NCBI GenBank assembly: GCA_028564705.1
Contig: JAPXFQ010000804.1
Location: 1,674,001-1,738,000 of the forward strand
DNA length: 64,000 bases
Reading direction: 5' to 3'
Source: Apricaphanius iberus
Lineage: Eukaryota > Chordata > Actinopteri > Cyprinodontiformes > Aphaniidae
Below the pieces are notes generated by a model. The model was not told the DNA's origin. It did no database searches and saw nothing but the letters and a program-made list of their open reading frames with translations. Below, in pieces: positions 38,105-49,107 of this stretch (within the stretch, counting starts at the first letter, position 1; each line of letters starts with the position of its first letter). Both the position numbers and the translations under genes were made by a program.

Positions 38105-38386
38105 TTCATTTCTGAGTTTGGGTCCCACCAAGGACCTTTTTGTGTTACTCCACGTGTGTTTTTCTCCAACTACTTCCTTGCACAGTTCACAAATCTGCAT
38201 GTTACAGTAGGTTAATTGGCCAATCTAAACTGCCCTGAGGTGTGAATGTGTTCATCCATGGCTGTGTGATGCCCTGTGATGGATCTGTGCAAAGTTTACC
38301 CAGCCTTTCAGGCCATGATAATAGGCAAAGGCCCGTTCCACAACTATGCAATGAAAAAGCAGGTAGGGAACATGGATGGATGGTTT
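38105..38386 (+). repeat. Teleost L2/SINE-type repeat copy
   Basis: In order it contains TTTTTCTCCAACTACTTCCT, ACAGTAGGTTAATTGGCCAA, AACTGCCCTGAGGTGTGAAT, GCCCTGTGATGGATCTG and CATGGATGGATGG at the end. This is a diverged version of the widespread fish repeat (GGTTAATTGG... AATTGCCC... CCCTGCGATGGACTGG... AATGGATGGATGG). Confidence 0.78.
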
Positions 38387-38549
38387 TGTTTTAGGCAGCC
38401 TTCTTAATCAACAATTTCAAGTTGCTTAGGGATTTTGGAGTAACTTTAGGTATACTAAGAAAATAGAATGATTCAGAAAACCCTAATTTATGGAATACAT
38501 CAGTGCAAGTTCTATATCTTGACAGCAATGTGTTCAACACACATGCATG

Positions 38550-38558
38550 CACACACAC

Positions 38559-38599
<41 letters not shown>
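38550..38599. repeat. (CA)n microsatellite, 50 bp
   Basis: Nearly pure CA with one CG change. It is the longest CA run in the window and reads (GU)n in the sense of the CELF gene. Confidence 0.95.
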
Positions 38600-38602
<3 letters not shown>

Positions 38603-40348
38603 TGTTCACGTTGACAGAGTGCATTCTTCTGGAAAACACATAGAAGTTATAGCTGCAGATAGAGATGGTTGAGTTCATGGACATCAGATGAAAGGTTGAA
38701 TCCTAAGCTTAAGCCAAAGTTGCCCAACCTCTGTTAAACCAAATACAGGTGACAGAGAGTATAATCTCAAAAGTATTTCATCAAATACGAAACATGTTCC
38801 AAAGATCTGCTTTTTCAAACCTGTTGGCCCTTGCATCATTTTATATCAAACTTTGGAAGCATACAACATCTTTAATATAAAGAAGCAATAAAGTCTGTTA
38901 AGCCTGTGAAGTTTTACCAATTTGGCCTTTGGTTGTGGATTTGATTCCCGACTACTTCTGCTTCTAGATGTCTTCTTTTACACACACATAATTTGCTATA
39001 GCATTTTTACTTGTATTAAAAAATAAAAAAAATAAAAAAGATTTTTAGACACCATGTTTGGAGAGATTATACATTTTCCAACTAGCTAAACTCATTACAT
39101 CATTAATCTGCACTCTCTTCTTGTTCTTTGTCTTGTCAGCATGTTTGGTGTTGGTATTATCATTAGTCGTTTGTTAGATAAGACTAATTGATCTCCACCT
39201 ACCATGCGTATTACTGAAATGTTGTGATCTACTTCTTCCACTGACTCTGCAAAACTGCTACAGGCTCAGCACAATTTGACCCAGAGGAGCATAGCGTATC
39301 CCTAAAGAAATTATTTCATCATCTCTTACTCCGTGTCTCTCATCCATAAAACCTAATTTCCTCCACCCCTCCTCTTTAAAAGATGCTACTTCATGCTGAT
39401 GTGAGGGTAAATGTTTGCAGGTGGAGTGACCTGAACACCTCAGGCCGGCTCTGCGGAGTTGGCTGTCTGAACTCTTGGCGAGCAAAGGCTTGTGTATCTG
39501 TATTGTTTGTGTAAGAGCTCCACTATAGGGGATTTAGACAAGGCGTGCAAACTATGAATGTGGAGCCAGAGCTGGCCTCAGCATTGGATTAGTTCACCCT
39601 GATCCCCATCACCTCTGAACATGGTCCCTATCATTTCAAGATCTCTCCATTTATGAACCAGCCAAGCACATTGTGGCTATAGTTCTGTTCTCTCGAAAAG
39701 AGAAGATATCCACCCCTCCCTCTAACTAGTTTATCCATACTTTTCTCTGTTTATGTTGAACTTGCTTGTTCTTTCTCTCTCTGTCTCCGCCAGAAACATT
39801 CACCTCTGTACTCTTGCCATTACCCTTTCCTCTGCTCATTCCCTTCACTCTAAGTAACTCTCTCGTTTCATTCCTCCTGACTTCTCCAAAGGGGATCAGT
39901 AGAGCTTACATGCCTTCCTGCTTGGTTCATTTCCGAACTGCCCTGACACAAAAAGCGTGCCTTTTTAGCAGAAAAAACCCCCAGAAAACTTTTGATGTTT
40001 AAAACATATACCATGTTTTGTGTTTTCATAAGATAGGTTTGTTATCAAAGCCTTAGCACACAACAGTAACAGTGGTTGAAGCTCTGTTTGCTGAATCTCA
40101 GACTTGAATCTCTCGATGAGGTTCTCTTCTTTGCGTCACCACATCTCAGTGATCTGGAGCAAACATGCCCATTGTTTATTGGGCACACTGAAGCTCACAC
40201 TCAAACACAAGACTGGTGCTAGACCCGCAATTCTGAACACATGCCTGGTAAAAAATGAAAACAAAAATCTGACTCTGTTCATTGAGTAAAGGTGAAGCTA
40301 GAGAATGTCTCAATGGCAACATAGAATGTTGGCCACATGTACTGGGAA
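38600..40348. other. Intronic sequence
   Basis: A tRNA B-box-like word (GGATTTGATTCCCGA) at about 38937 could be an old SINE head, but no A box was seen at the right spacing. 39250-39700 is GC-richer and unassigned. Confidence 0.4.
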
Positions 40349-41489
40349 TAGGGATGTGTATTGGCAAGAAACTGGCAATACGATATGTATCACAATACAG
40401 AGGTAGCGATACGATATATCACAATGGGGAGCCTAAGTCACGCCCTTCTAATTTCGGTCCATGGGTCCCCAAATGCCAAAAAAAATGAATGAGAGTCAAT
40501 CGAGCGATTAAAGTTATTTTCTGATCCAGTTTGAAATGCGCCGTGGATCGAACATATGATGTCCGTGAATATTAAAAACAAATTTTGATGCAGAGAAAAC
40601 GCTGATTTTCGACCGGAGGTAAAAGTTACTTTAGGTTTTTTGTAAAAACGCTTGGCGGACTACAACTACAGAAGAAGAACGAGAGTGATGGCCGTAGCCT
40701 CCACAACGAAGAAAGTAGTATTAAACACGGAGAAAACTTCAATAAATCTGACCATGTGGAAAATAGCAGCTATGTCGGGGGTAAAGTAGTCGGTGGAGTG
40801 AGAGCCAGCATGGAGGAGAAGCTCTACAAGCTCTAGGTGAGTGTTTTACTTGCTATAGCTAGTGCTAACTCCCGTTAGCAAAATTATGTCATGTATGCGA
40901 CTTCTGATTTCTGATTTGTAGGCATTTCAAATGTGAATTTTTACAATCAAATAAATCCCAAATCACTAAATAAACAGTCGAATTGTACATCGTTAGTTAT
41001 CATTTAATTCGAAGTACAACATATGTTTGATTCAGAAAGTAAGACAAAGCGGACCAGAAAATAACTTTAATCGCTCCATTCACTTCCATTCATTATTTTT
41101 TTGGTTTGGGGACCCATGGGCCGACCGGAAGGGGAGGAGACTTAGGCTCCCCATATCGCACAATATGATCAGTAAAAGCATATATTGCTATTTTCAAAAC
41201 TGAATTTAACTGTAGAAAACCTGTAATAGCCTAAGCATTCCAACCTGTTTAATCCATAACACATCTAGTTTTATTACTAGTTCTAGTTGTCCCACTGGAA
41301 TGAAGGAGGTAGAAAAGACACCATTTACCAATCCTACTTTCAAATTTACTGCCACAATGATTTGGGTGTGTCAGAATTTCATTAAATTCTCAAAAATAAA
41401 AAAAACAATTATTTGCTCTTGAATATCGATTCAGTATCATGACATAAAATATTGCGATATATTGGCTTATCAGTATTTTCTTACATCCT
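40349..41489. mobile_element. Outer hAT-like repeat interrupted by a second transposon
   Basis: The left part (GGGATGTGTATTGGCAAGAA, CAATACGATATGTATCACAA) and the right part (ATATCGATTCAGTATCATGA, ATATTGCGATATATTGG, ending TTACATCCT) belong to the cGATAcGATAT-rich fish repeat group. The end sequences are loosely inverse. The inner element at 40426-41152 splits the phrase CGATATATC-GCACAATATGA. Confidence 0.55.
40426..41152. mobile_element. DNA transposon with long (~100-150 bp) terminal inverted repeats
   Basis: Starting GGGGAGCCTAAGTC and ending GACTTAGGCTCCCC, the ends match each other over GGTC(C/G)..CCATGGGTCCCC, a GAATG..AGT.AAT block, and GAGCGATTAAAGTTATTTTC. They match further through AACATATG. 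The flanks ATATCACAAT and ATATCGCACAAT could be a damaged duplication of about 9-10 bp, which would suit a Mutator-like element, but this is not secure. Inside, ATGGAGGAGAAGCTCTACAA followed by CTAG|GTGAGT (40810-40842) looks like a tiny first exon plus donor, now closed by a stop. Confidence 0.72.
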
Positions 41490-41776
41490 GGGTGTACCTT
41501 TCCCTAGTGGTCATTTATACAACCTGCACAAGTTCTATAGTCATTCTATCAACTATCAAAGACTAAAAACATGCACACTCAATCATTCCTAACCAAGACA
41601 TGTGTTTATAGATTGTTGTAAGATAGCAGAGCACATGTGACGAACATACAAGCTAAATGAATGAATGACGTGACCAGGACATTATTTATCCAAGAAAAAC
41701 AAAAAACAAAAAAAAACATGTTTATTGATTTAAAGCTTGTTGTTTTTCGATATATGCAAACAATCTATGGCAAAAT

Positions 41777-41832
41777 CCACGTAACCACGTAATCCACGTA
41801 ACGTAACCACGTAACGTGTGTGTGTGTGTGCC
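41777..41832. repeat. CCACGTAA tandem repeat followed by (TG)n
   Basis: Four to five imperfect copies of an 8-bp unit CCACGTAA (41777-41814), each holding an ACGT core, run into (GT)n. A local minisatellite; E-box/ACGT-like cores occur by repetition. Confidence 0.8.
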
Positions 41833-42364
41833 TTCTTTTATTTATCCCATTCCCTACACATAAATCTAATAAAAAAATCTATGATGGGAGCTAAAGAGAA
41901 CACAGGTATAAATAAGCAGTCAGAAATCTGGAGGGAGGATGGATGGATGGATCTATCTATCTAAGATCTATTCATCTGGATGCTCTGATCTAATGAAATG
42001 TTATAGTGAAAGGGATAGGGATTGTCCTATTTGTAGAAGGAAGCTGTGTGCAGTATTGACACAAGGTTTAGCAACAATAATGCCGCTGACGATTTTGAAG
42101 ACAAAAAACTATTTGCTAACATGAGATTTTCCCGTTTAATAAATGTAGAGAAATCATAGGTTTGACTGGTCTAAGTTTTTCAGTGTGAGAATATGTAGCT
42201 GCAATGAAAGGGGAACTTATTGTAAGACTTTTTACACATATTTACCAGGGTTGCCAGTAAGTGTGGTACCACACAACATGTACTCGATGTGGTCTTTTGT
42301 GTTCCTGCTTTTCGTGTACATCAAACTTCCCACTGGGTGTGTGCTAGCATGAGGGAGAAGGCAA

Positions 42365-42383
42365 GTGTGTGTGTGTGTGTGTC
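42365..42383. repeat. (GT)n microsatellite
   Basis: Short pure GT run inside a TG-rich stretch extending to about 42442. Confidence 0.85.
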
Positions 42384-43029
42384 AGAGCCAAATGTACTGT
42401 ATGTGTTTGTCTGTTTGTCCTCTCTGTGTGGGTGTGTGTGCGTGGGCGGCAGGCCTGCCTTGAAAATGCCAAAGCCTGTTTCTAATCCAGGCCTCCTCAG
42501 TGGGTTGCAGCTCTCGCTGTGCCAGGCAGGCCTGCTGCAACACCAACAGAGCCCCAGCTGACAGCTAGTCTGCTCTTGTTTCTGCCTTCTGAACAATCTC
42601 TAAACTAAAATAAAAAAAATAACAATGGGTTAAGCTGGAAAATGAGCAAAGTGATGGAACAAACATAGAAACAAATGCTCAGAAAAAACATTTACCCTGT
42701 CAGCAGGATGGGTCTTGAACAGAGAAAAAAAATGATAAAAATAGAAAATTATCAATCTCTCAAAAGGAAATAAAAGGAGGCAGGTAGGAATGGTGAGCTG
42801 CTGAGGGACGTGTGGGTTTTGGTAGAAGGTTCAGGATGAAATCAGAGTGGTTAAATCTGATTCATCCTCTGTAAAGACGCCAGGCTCTCTAAGGAGGAGG
42901 TGAATGACGCTTCAAAAATGAACTATCAGCTGCTGTCAGTGCCAGTCATCAGTGCCATGTGTGATGGAAAATCAATCTATATCATATCAGAGGACCTGTG
43001 AGGAAAAAATGAGAAAGACAGGTCCCTGC

Positions 43030-43870
43030 TGCCTCCTCGCTGTGTCTCTTTAAATGTCTGCCCAACAGAAGCATCGCAGAATGGCTAACGTCATCAGTGA
43101 CGGAGACGTTCACTGAGCTGGTGGCTCAATGTCTAACAGCTGCTGTTCTGCTAGATTAGGCAGGTGATTGGCCATTAATATTCATTTCACAGTGTGTCTT
43201 TGTTAGGTTGCAGAAATGGCTGCTGAAGTGTTTAGATAGATTTACTCTACCATGTATATTTCCCATAATTCCAACAGTAAAGATTACTTACCCATTTTGT
43301 TCTTTATAAATGCACTTCAATTGTTTTCCTATTGTCTAGATATTGATTACATATATGAAAGTCACATGTGTTTTAGAAGAAACATGAGGAACCTGTTCTG
43401 TTGTACTCCAATTTTCCTCCAATCTGATGACTGGACAGATTTAAGTTTCCACTGTGACTACATCTGGTAATACCCTGCTCCTGTCTGGCCCCTTCTGGTT
43501 TTAATAAAATCCGAGAGTTCCTCCAGGAGAAATGAAAGTCTAGCAGGTATAAAATCCCAGTAACAGGTCCATCCCTAATGGACAGCAGCCTGGCACAGGT
43601 GATCTGAACTGCCTTCACCATAATGAGATTAAGGGACTAATTAGTCTGACTGTGTGTTTAGCTGTGACAGCGTTCGCTCAGGAATATATGCCCCCTATCG
43701 GACTAGCGGTGTGGCCCCTGAGAGAGTAGGCCAGACTGAGTGTGTCCCCAGTGTCTTTCTCTCTACTGTACCAAGAGGCTAATTAATATCTTTCTGCATT
43801 CAATCTCCCAGCTCCTGTGTACCATGCTGAGCTTTACTCCTGCAGTTATTGGTTTATATTCTGGCAGTGG
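43030..43870. other. Candidate conserved noncoding region
   Basis: There are no repeat-family signatures over 840 bp. Several TAAT-core clusters occur: CCATTAATATTCATTT (43172), GGGACTAATTAGTCTGA (43633) and GAGGCTAATTAATATC (43774). Such words are frequent in vertebrate developmental enhancers, but conservation cannot be seen from one sequence. Confidence 0.3.
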
Positions 43871-45078
43871 CAGCAGAATAAGTATCAAACAAGAAGCAAA
43901 AATGTAATCTTGGCAGTTAAATATTGCAATAATTAATCGGCAACATAAGAATTACAGCAAATAAGCAGCTGAAGCTTGTGACAGTAGGCCATGGAGGAGT
44001 ATATGCGTTACCTATGTCTGCATAAGGCTGCAAAAGCAGTTAAAGACAGACCTGCATATCAAAGGCTAAATATGTGCCAGTGACTATTAAAGGACGTCAT
44101 GCCTGCAGTTCAGGAGGAATATGAGAACTGCATAATTTTAATGACAATCAAATTCTTGATGCACCAAGACTAACAAGACTATTTTTATTAAAGTAAAACA
44201 TACCATAAAAGTAGTTCTTGTTCTTTATCAACAGCTAAACTCTTTGCAGTGGAGTCTGTAACTGAGTGAAGAAACCATTGCATTAGTGGTCTCCAGTATC
44301 AGTGAGGTATTTAAAATTAAAGTAAGAGGAATAAGCTATTTACAGTAAAACAAAAGACATTTTAATATGTCACAGTACAGTAAAGTTGCTCTGTTATATC
44401 CTCACAACTTCTTTATGTTATGACACATTGAATATCAGAGTAAAGGTATAAATGAAAATGTTCTGAAATATATACAGACTGCTGTTTTACTACAGTTAGC
44501 TGCAATAACCACACTAATCACTAACAACAGAAGCTAATCTTCACAATTATTTTCTCTTTTTCAATTCTAAGTAAATCGTTCCTATATCTGCTAAGATTTA
44601 AAGTTATTTAAGAGGAAGTGGGAATATTCTAAAATTGATAGGACATTGGTCACCAAATTCTGAGTAAAGTCTAAATAAATAAATCTTCTTTTGTACACTC
44701 TGTACATCACCATTTTTATCTCCACCTCCTAACCTTTTACAGTCATGCCTATGTTTGATCGCCCCCTTGGCACCACTCTGACCTGTTCATTTAGGATGAT
44801 GTGCAATTCTCAGGTCTGCTCCAACACTCGTTTTTTCCTCAGCACAGACCAGCTGCTGGGGCCAGTAAGGGACCCCATACTGACCAACATGCCCTGGGAG
44901 CTCTAAAACCGGCCACTTTCAAGCAAGTAAAGAGACAGCTGAGTGTCATTGTTAATGTGGACACACAGCACCACAATTGCAAAATCAATGGACCTATAGG
45001 GGACATCAATCTTGACAGCACAAGACCCCTTTTGCTCGTCTCGCTACTCCTCTAAAGCTCCAAATGAATGGCTACCAG

Positions 45079-45130
45079 GAGAGAGGGAGAGAGAGAGAAA
45101 AAAAGGGAGGGAGAGAAAGAAAGAAAGAAA
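45079..45130. repeat. GA-rich / (GAAA)n low-complexity tract
   Basis: GAGAGAGG, poly-A and AAAGAAAGAAAGAAAG purine run on the plus strand; a pyrimidine tract on the CELF transcript. Confidence 0.88.
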
Positions 45131-45418
45131 GCTCTAGGCACTGACAGTGATCTTTCACTGGCCTTTCCTCCGTTCATCCCGGGGGGTTCTGCTGTCCTTT
45201 GAAGATTGTGTGCATCTGACCGACAGCCAAATGGCCAGCCATCCTAATTCACCCAAAACAGGCAGAGGTTTTTAGGTAAAGCCTCAGAAGTGCTGCACAG
45301 CAGCTGTATGCATTTGGCATCATTTCTGCATTTTTTTCCTCCCTCTACTTTTCACTTCCAAAATCCTAATTTGCACTGGGATGAGACATACAGGAAACAG
45401 TCTACCTCCTTTAAATAA

Positions 45419-45421
<3 letters not shown>

Positions 45422-45470
<49 letters not shown>

Positions 45471-45490
45471 ATGTGTGTGTGTGTGTGTGG
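45422..45490. repeat. Compound (TA)n-(TG)n microsatellite
   Basis: About 15 TA units followed by about 19 TG units with one AT interruption, then GGGTGGGT. It lies about 900 nt into the intron after the CELF exon; on the transcript it is (CA)n-(UA)n. Confidence 0.95.
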
Positions 45491-45829
45491 GTGGGTAAAA
45501 GCCACTTACTTAGTTTCTATGAGACACACAAGATGAGTACCCCCAAAAAATAACTGTGAGGTTCATTGTCTATGCCACTGACTTGACGGATAGCTCCTCA
45601 GAACATTAACATATATGCAGATAGGCAGCCAGTAAACGTAAGCCTCCAAAAACAGAAGAGATCAAAGACGACAGAATTAAGGCCAAGTAATGAGGATCTT
45701 GGCAAACACTCTGCAAATGTATTGATTGTTTGGCAAGCTTTATATGTTGCTGCTCCATTTTCTCTGAGTCTATACTGTATCCTCGCAGATCAAGCGGTGT
45801 GGGCTTTAACAAGGCCCTGGTGTGGAAAT

Positions 45830-46030
45830 GATTCGAGGCAAGAGCGTAATCACGATCTCATTTACACTTAAATAATAATGTATTTAAAGCAAGAAAGAGC
45901 TGGAGATACATAGGCAGTCGGGGGAGCCAATCACAGCCCCACATCTCTTCAATAACACATTCTTTAAACAATTACAGGTATTAAAGCTGGAGCTGATTAG
46001 ACTACAGGAGATTAATACACAATTCAAAAG
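45830..46030. other. Candidate conserved noncoding element near the CELF exon
   Basis: About 330-580 nt downstream of the exon on the transcript. It is repeat-free, with GGGGGAGCCAATCACAGCCC (CCAAT-type core), AATAATAATGTATTTAAAG and GGAGCTGATTAGACTACAGG. Position beside a short exon makes an intronic splicing or transcription element plausible; not demonstrated. Confidence 0.3.
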
Positions 46031-46289
46031 GATCGGAAGCAGAAACAAACAAAGAAAAAAAGATCAAGAAAGATAAAAAATATAAACCAGAATCAAGATG
46101 CCATCAAATCTGCCTTTGATGTCACATAATCTGTTTAATATACATTAAAGCATAGTTTGATTTGTCTTTCAGGATGAGTTGGCATGATTTATGAACAGCA
46201 TGAGGGATAAAAAGATTTGGGACAGGGGAAAAAAACTGTACTGGTTGACGGAAATATGGCATTTATAGCAGCGGAACAGAAAAAATAGT

Positions 46290-46362
46290 AAGTAATTAAT
46301 CAGGTTAGATAAAATGGAGAAAAGAGGAAAATGAAAAATGATGAAGAAAAGAAGACAACTAC
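46290..46362 (-). promoter_or_regulatory. 5' splice site of the CELF exon and pyrimidine-rich downstream intron
   Basis: The donor reads GAG|GTAGTT on the minus strand. The next ~60 nt of intron are strongly pyrimidine-rich (runs such as TTCTTTTCTTC), the kind of sequence known to recruit TIA1 or PTB next to short or weakly defined exons. That regulatory role is inference; the splice donor itself is seen. Confidence 0.65.
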
Positions 46363-46411
46363 CTCCACGGCTCTCGCTGTCTGCAGGTTTCACCTGGATG
46401 GGGCGGGTCAT
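46363..46411 (-). CDS. celf4/5: Internal 49-nt coding exon of a CELF-family RNA-binding protein (CELF4/CELF5-like)
   Basis: Read on the minus strand, the exon encodes MTRPIQVKPADSESRG and ends with one extra G, so it enters in phase 0 and leaves in phase 1. It is preceded by a pyrimidine tract ending in CTACTCTAG and followed by the donor GTAGTTG. CELF proteins regulate alternative splicing, mRNA stability and translation by binding GU-rich RNA. In this family the segment is the last strand of RRM1 plus the start of the linker to RRM2, and a 49-nt exon at this place is what I recall for CELF3-6. CELF1/2 read differently here (HHPIQMKPADSEKN type), so they are unlikely. The residue after the first Met is Thr; CELF4 usually has Asn and CELF5 Ala, so the paralog is unresolved. 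There is no frame damage. The preceding RRM1 exon and the following RRM2 exon were not found in the window. Confidence 0.92.
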
Positions 46412-46450
46412 CTAGAGTAGACAAAAGACAAAGCAACAGAGAGGTTAGTG
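46412..46450 (-). promoter_or_regulatory. 3' splice site of the CELF exon: branch site, pyrimidine tract, AG
   Basis: On the minus strand the sequence CACTAAC (plus-strand 46450-46444) matches the branch-point consensus, with the branch A at about 46445, 34 nt before the exon. It is followed by a CT/T-rich tract and CTACTCTAG directly against the ATG codon. Branch-to-exon spacing is in the normal range, which supports a working splice acceptor. Confidence 0.82.
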
Positions 46451-47229
46451 TTGCTACTTCAAGAAGACAGGACAAGAGGGTCAGACCTATCCTCCCGAAA
46501 ATGGCTGTGCAAAACAAAACAAAACGTCTTGGTAGGAGTGGAAACAGACTCACTAGTGTCCCTTATTACTGCATTTAAGTTTAAACAAAACAGCCTGGTG
46601 TTTTCTATTTTCAATACTGAAAATAGTGTGTGCGCATGGACTATACCTGTCCATTCTGAGATTTTTCTCAGAAGCTACAAGGAATACATATGTGTGTCTA
46701 AGAGAAAGAGGCCAAGACAGTCCTAATAAAAGTGAATCCAGCCACAGGAGGAGAGAGATCAATGCGGGTCTATTGATCCAGGCCCTTAGGCTGTGGAGAG
46801 TGTCTGGCTGGGAAGAATTCTCTGGTTAGGAGGCTCACTCTAATCCACTGGACCCTGATAAGAATGGCATTGCCTGGATTAGATGCCTCTGTCATCACAG
46901 CCTTTGTGTCACGCTCTCCTCCTTCACCAATATTACCTCTTTCCTTTCTCATTATTGCTGTTCAAGCCAAACACTTTCTTAATACTTGTTTGGTCTTGTG
47001 TTTTAGGAGCAAAAGGTAGAATGGTGAATGATGAACCATCCTAAAAAAATATCTTTATTTTAATGGTTGAAGTTTTTAAATGATACCTCCTGGTTATGTT
47101 TTGTAGTTATCAGCATGTGCCTTGCTTTTGTGACACCAAAATTGAAATCTTGCACATACAGTATGTTAGCAAAATGTTACTTAGACTCAACATCATAAGA
47201 AGCTATTTTGCTTAGAGAGGGATCAGTGC

Positions 47230-48330
47230 CCTCAATTCTTACAAAATGTACCTCTAACTAGAGAGTATTTTATTAGTATATTATGTGATAGACAAACACA
47301 AAGTAGTGCGTAATTGTTAAGTGGAATTCTTTAGGAATATAACTATGTGAACTAGATTGGTGTTCAGCCCACTTTACTCTGATATCCCTAAATCAAATAG
47401 TGTGCAAACAACTGCCATCAGTTTTATTGTTAACCACTTTGTGTGTAATTCAATATCAGTATATACAGTGTATACATGTGTTTTATGAAGACTGCAGTAG
47501 CTGGCTTAAGAACATAAGTGTACAAACATGAAGGACTCATCAATAAAATAAAATCAAAAGTTCTGAACATCTAATGGAGTACTGTCCAATCCATAACCCA
47601 AGATGACAGAACTGAAGATCTACCATATATTTAGGCAGTAACCAGGAGGTTAATGCCTAAATGCAGGAGGATGCTTTGTCCTTTATTGAATAGTGGCAAA
47701 AAACGTTTTTTTTTTTTGTAATAGAAAAAACAAACAAAAAACGTTACCATCCAGTTGGCTATTTGCCTTAATAACTTTTGCAGTTGACACAGCAAACATG
47801 TGAAGAAGGTTTTCCGGCTCAGATTAGATTTAAATAAAAACAAAAAATGTTTGGCCTTACTGCAAGACTGTGGTGGAAAACTAATACAAGACACTACCAC
47901 AAGCACCATCAACTATGAACAATATGATGATGGAACCCACATAGTGTCAGTATGTTGTTCTTTAGCAGGAAAACAAAGTTGATGAGAAGTAGAATTAAGG
48001 AATTAAGAATTAACACAGGACAATACTGGTAGAAAACTTGTTAGAGCCTGAAAAGAGACTCAAGACAGAGATGGAGGTTCACCTGGTAGAATAGCAACCT
48101 TAAACATACAGTATAAGGAGAGGTTTAGACAAGATCATACCTGCGCACTACATGGGTGAATGACAGTTCAGACCGAAATCCAACGGAAATCTGTGGCAGG
48201 ACTTAAACCTTTACGTGTATAAATACCTGTTGAAAAGGCTCTTCACTAAGTTCGGCCTGTCTGCAAAGACTTATTGGTAAAAGTGCCGTCTCTATGAGTT
48301 TTAAACACATTGCACTTTTCAGCCAAAAAT
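47230..48330 (+). mobile_element. Tc1-like DNA transposon, highly degenerate
   Basis: The terminal region reads ATTATGTGATAGACAAACAC AAAGTAGTGCGTAATTG, then CCACTTTACTCTGATATCCC and CAAATAGTGTGCAA. After these come transposase pieces on the plus strand: GACACAGCAAACATGTGAAG (47787), GGAGGTTCACCTGGTAGAAT (48073), CCTTAAACATACAG, and AAATCTGTGGCAGGACTT (48188), the remnant of the NPIENLWQDL box. Blocks fall in the family order but are separated by indels. The right terminus is uncertain. Confidence 0.68.
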
Positions 48331-49021
48331 CAAGAATGACAGTCTAAATATTATTCCATAGATATCAAGCCTAAAACACATTTTTATTGAAAAGAGAGAA
48401 AAAGTTGTTTTTTTTACCCCTTATTGAACCCTAAATGTAGACCTACTTTCCCACGTGTCAATAATGATTTTATTTTTGATGGTATAACATAAATCGCAAA
48501 AAGTATCATATTAAACTCAAATCCTTCTTCCATTTCCTTATGAGATTCTGCATGTGTTGCATCTTCTCTGGGAAAGGAGCAACTCAGTCATAGACATGCT
48601 GCTGCTGTATGAAAGTTTAGCATTTCTGGTTAGTTTATCATTCAGTCTGAACAACTCCTAGATTTTATTCATGAAAACAAACTGTGACATCCAGAAAACA
48701 TCTTGTTAGTACATACCCATTCCTACAGCTCTAATGTTTAGCAGAACTTTAAGATTATATAATATTTTCCTCTGTCACAATATAATATCTATGAAAATAT
48801 AATAAAGGACAAAATTAGGTTATTCATAGTGAAACAAATGATGCTGTCTTAGAGCTTCAGTTTATGGATTCTATCATTCTCCATTGCGACGATACTTTAC
48901 TTGTTAATTGTTTATTTTTATTTCATGTTTTCAGATTTTCTAATTTTTGTCAAAGATTAAGACTAACCCTTTTTTTGACCAAATGGTTTTGCTTATTATA
49001 ATCAAAGGCAATATATCTGAG

Positions 49022-49107
49022 TCAACTTTAGGGCTACTTACGGACTTCGCATTGGCTAAATAAATTAAATATTAATAAATAAGCCCCAACTATAGCCCTA
49101 AAGTTGA
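49022..49107. repeat. Perfect 15-bp inverted repeat with 56-bp loop
   Basis: TCAACTTTAGGGCTA (49022-49036) and TAGCCCTAAAGTTGA (49093-49107) are exact reverse complements. The TAGGGCT core recalls hAT termini, but the orientation is outward-in with only 86 bp in total. It is either a tiny miniature element or a stem-loop. Confidence 0.7.

Larger units (their letters stand above)
1..46362 (-). other. Downstream intron of the CELF gene (3' part beyond window)
   Basis: No coding exon was recognised between the CELF exon donor and the left edge, so at least 46 kb appears to be one intron, transcribed from high to low coordinates. Its content is repeat relics, microsatellites and unassigned AT-rich DNA, listed separately. 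The next CELF exon (start of RRM2, with a GRKLFVGM-type motif) should lie left of base 1. I looked for a GC-rich reverse complement of that motif and did not see it, but a manual read could miss a short exon. Confidence 0.6.

Noticed and set aside
38500..38690. 97-codon minus-strand frame with Cys/Val repeats
   Set aside because: It is the translation of the CA microsatellite (CVCVCV).
38927..38960. tRNA or tRNA-derived SINE head
   Set aside because: A B-box-like word is present but no A box, cloverleaf or anticodon stem could be drawn.
46169..46411. Reading the CELF frame as an 80-codon standalone protein
   Set aside because: After residue 17 the frame enters a pyrimidine-rich intron past a GT donor; the hydrophobic Phe/Leu-rich tail is intron translated by accident.
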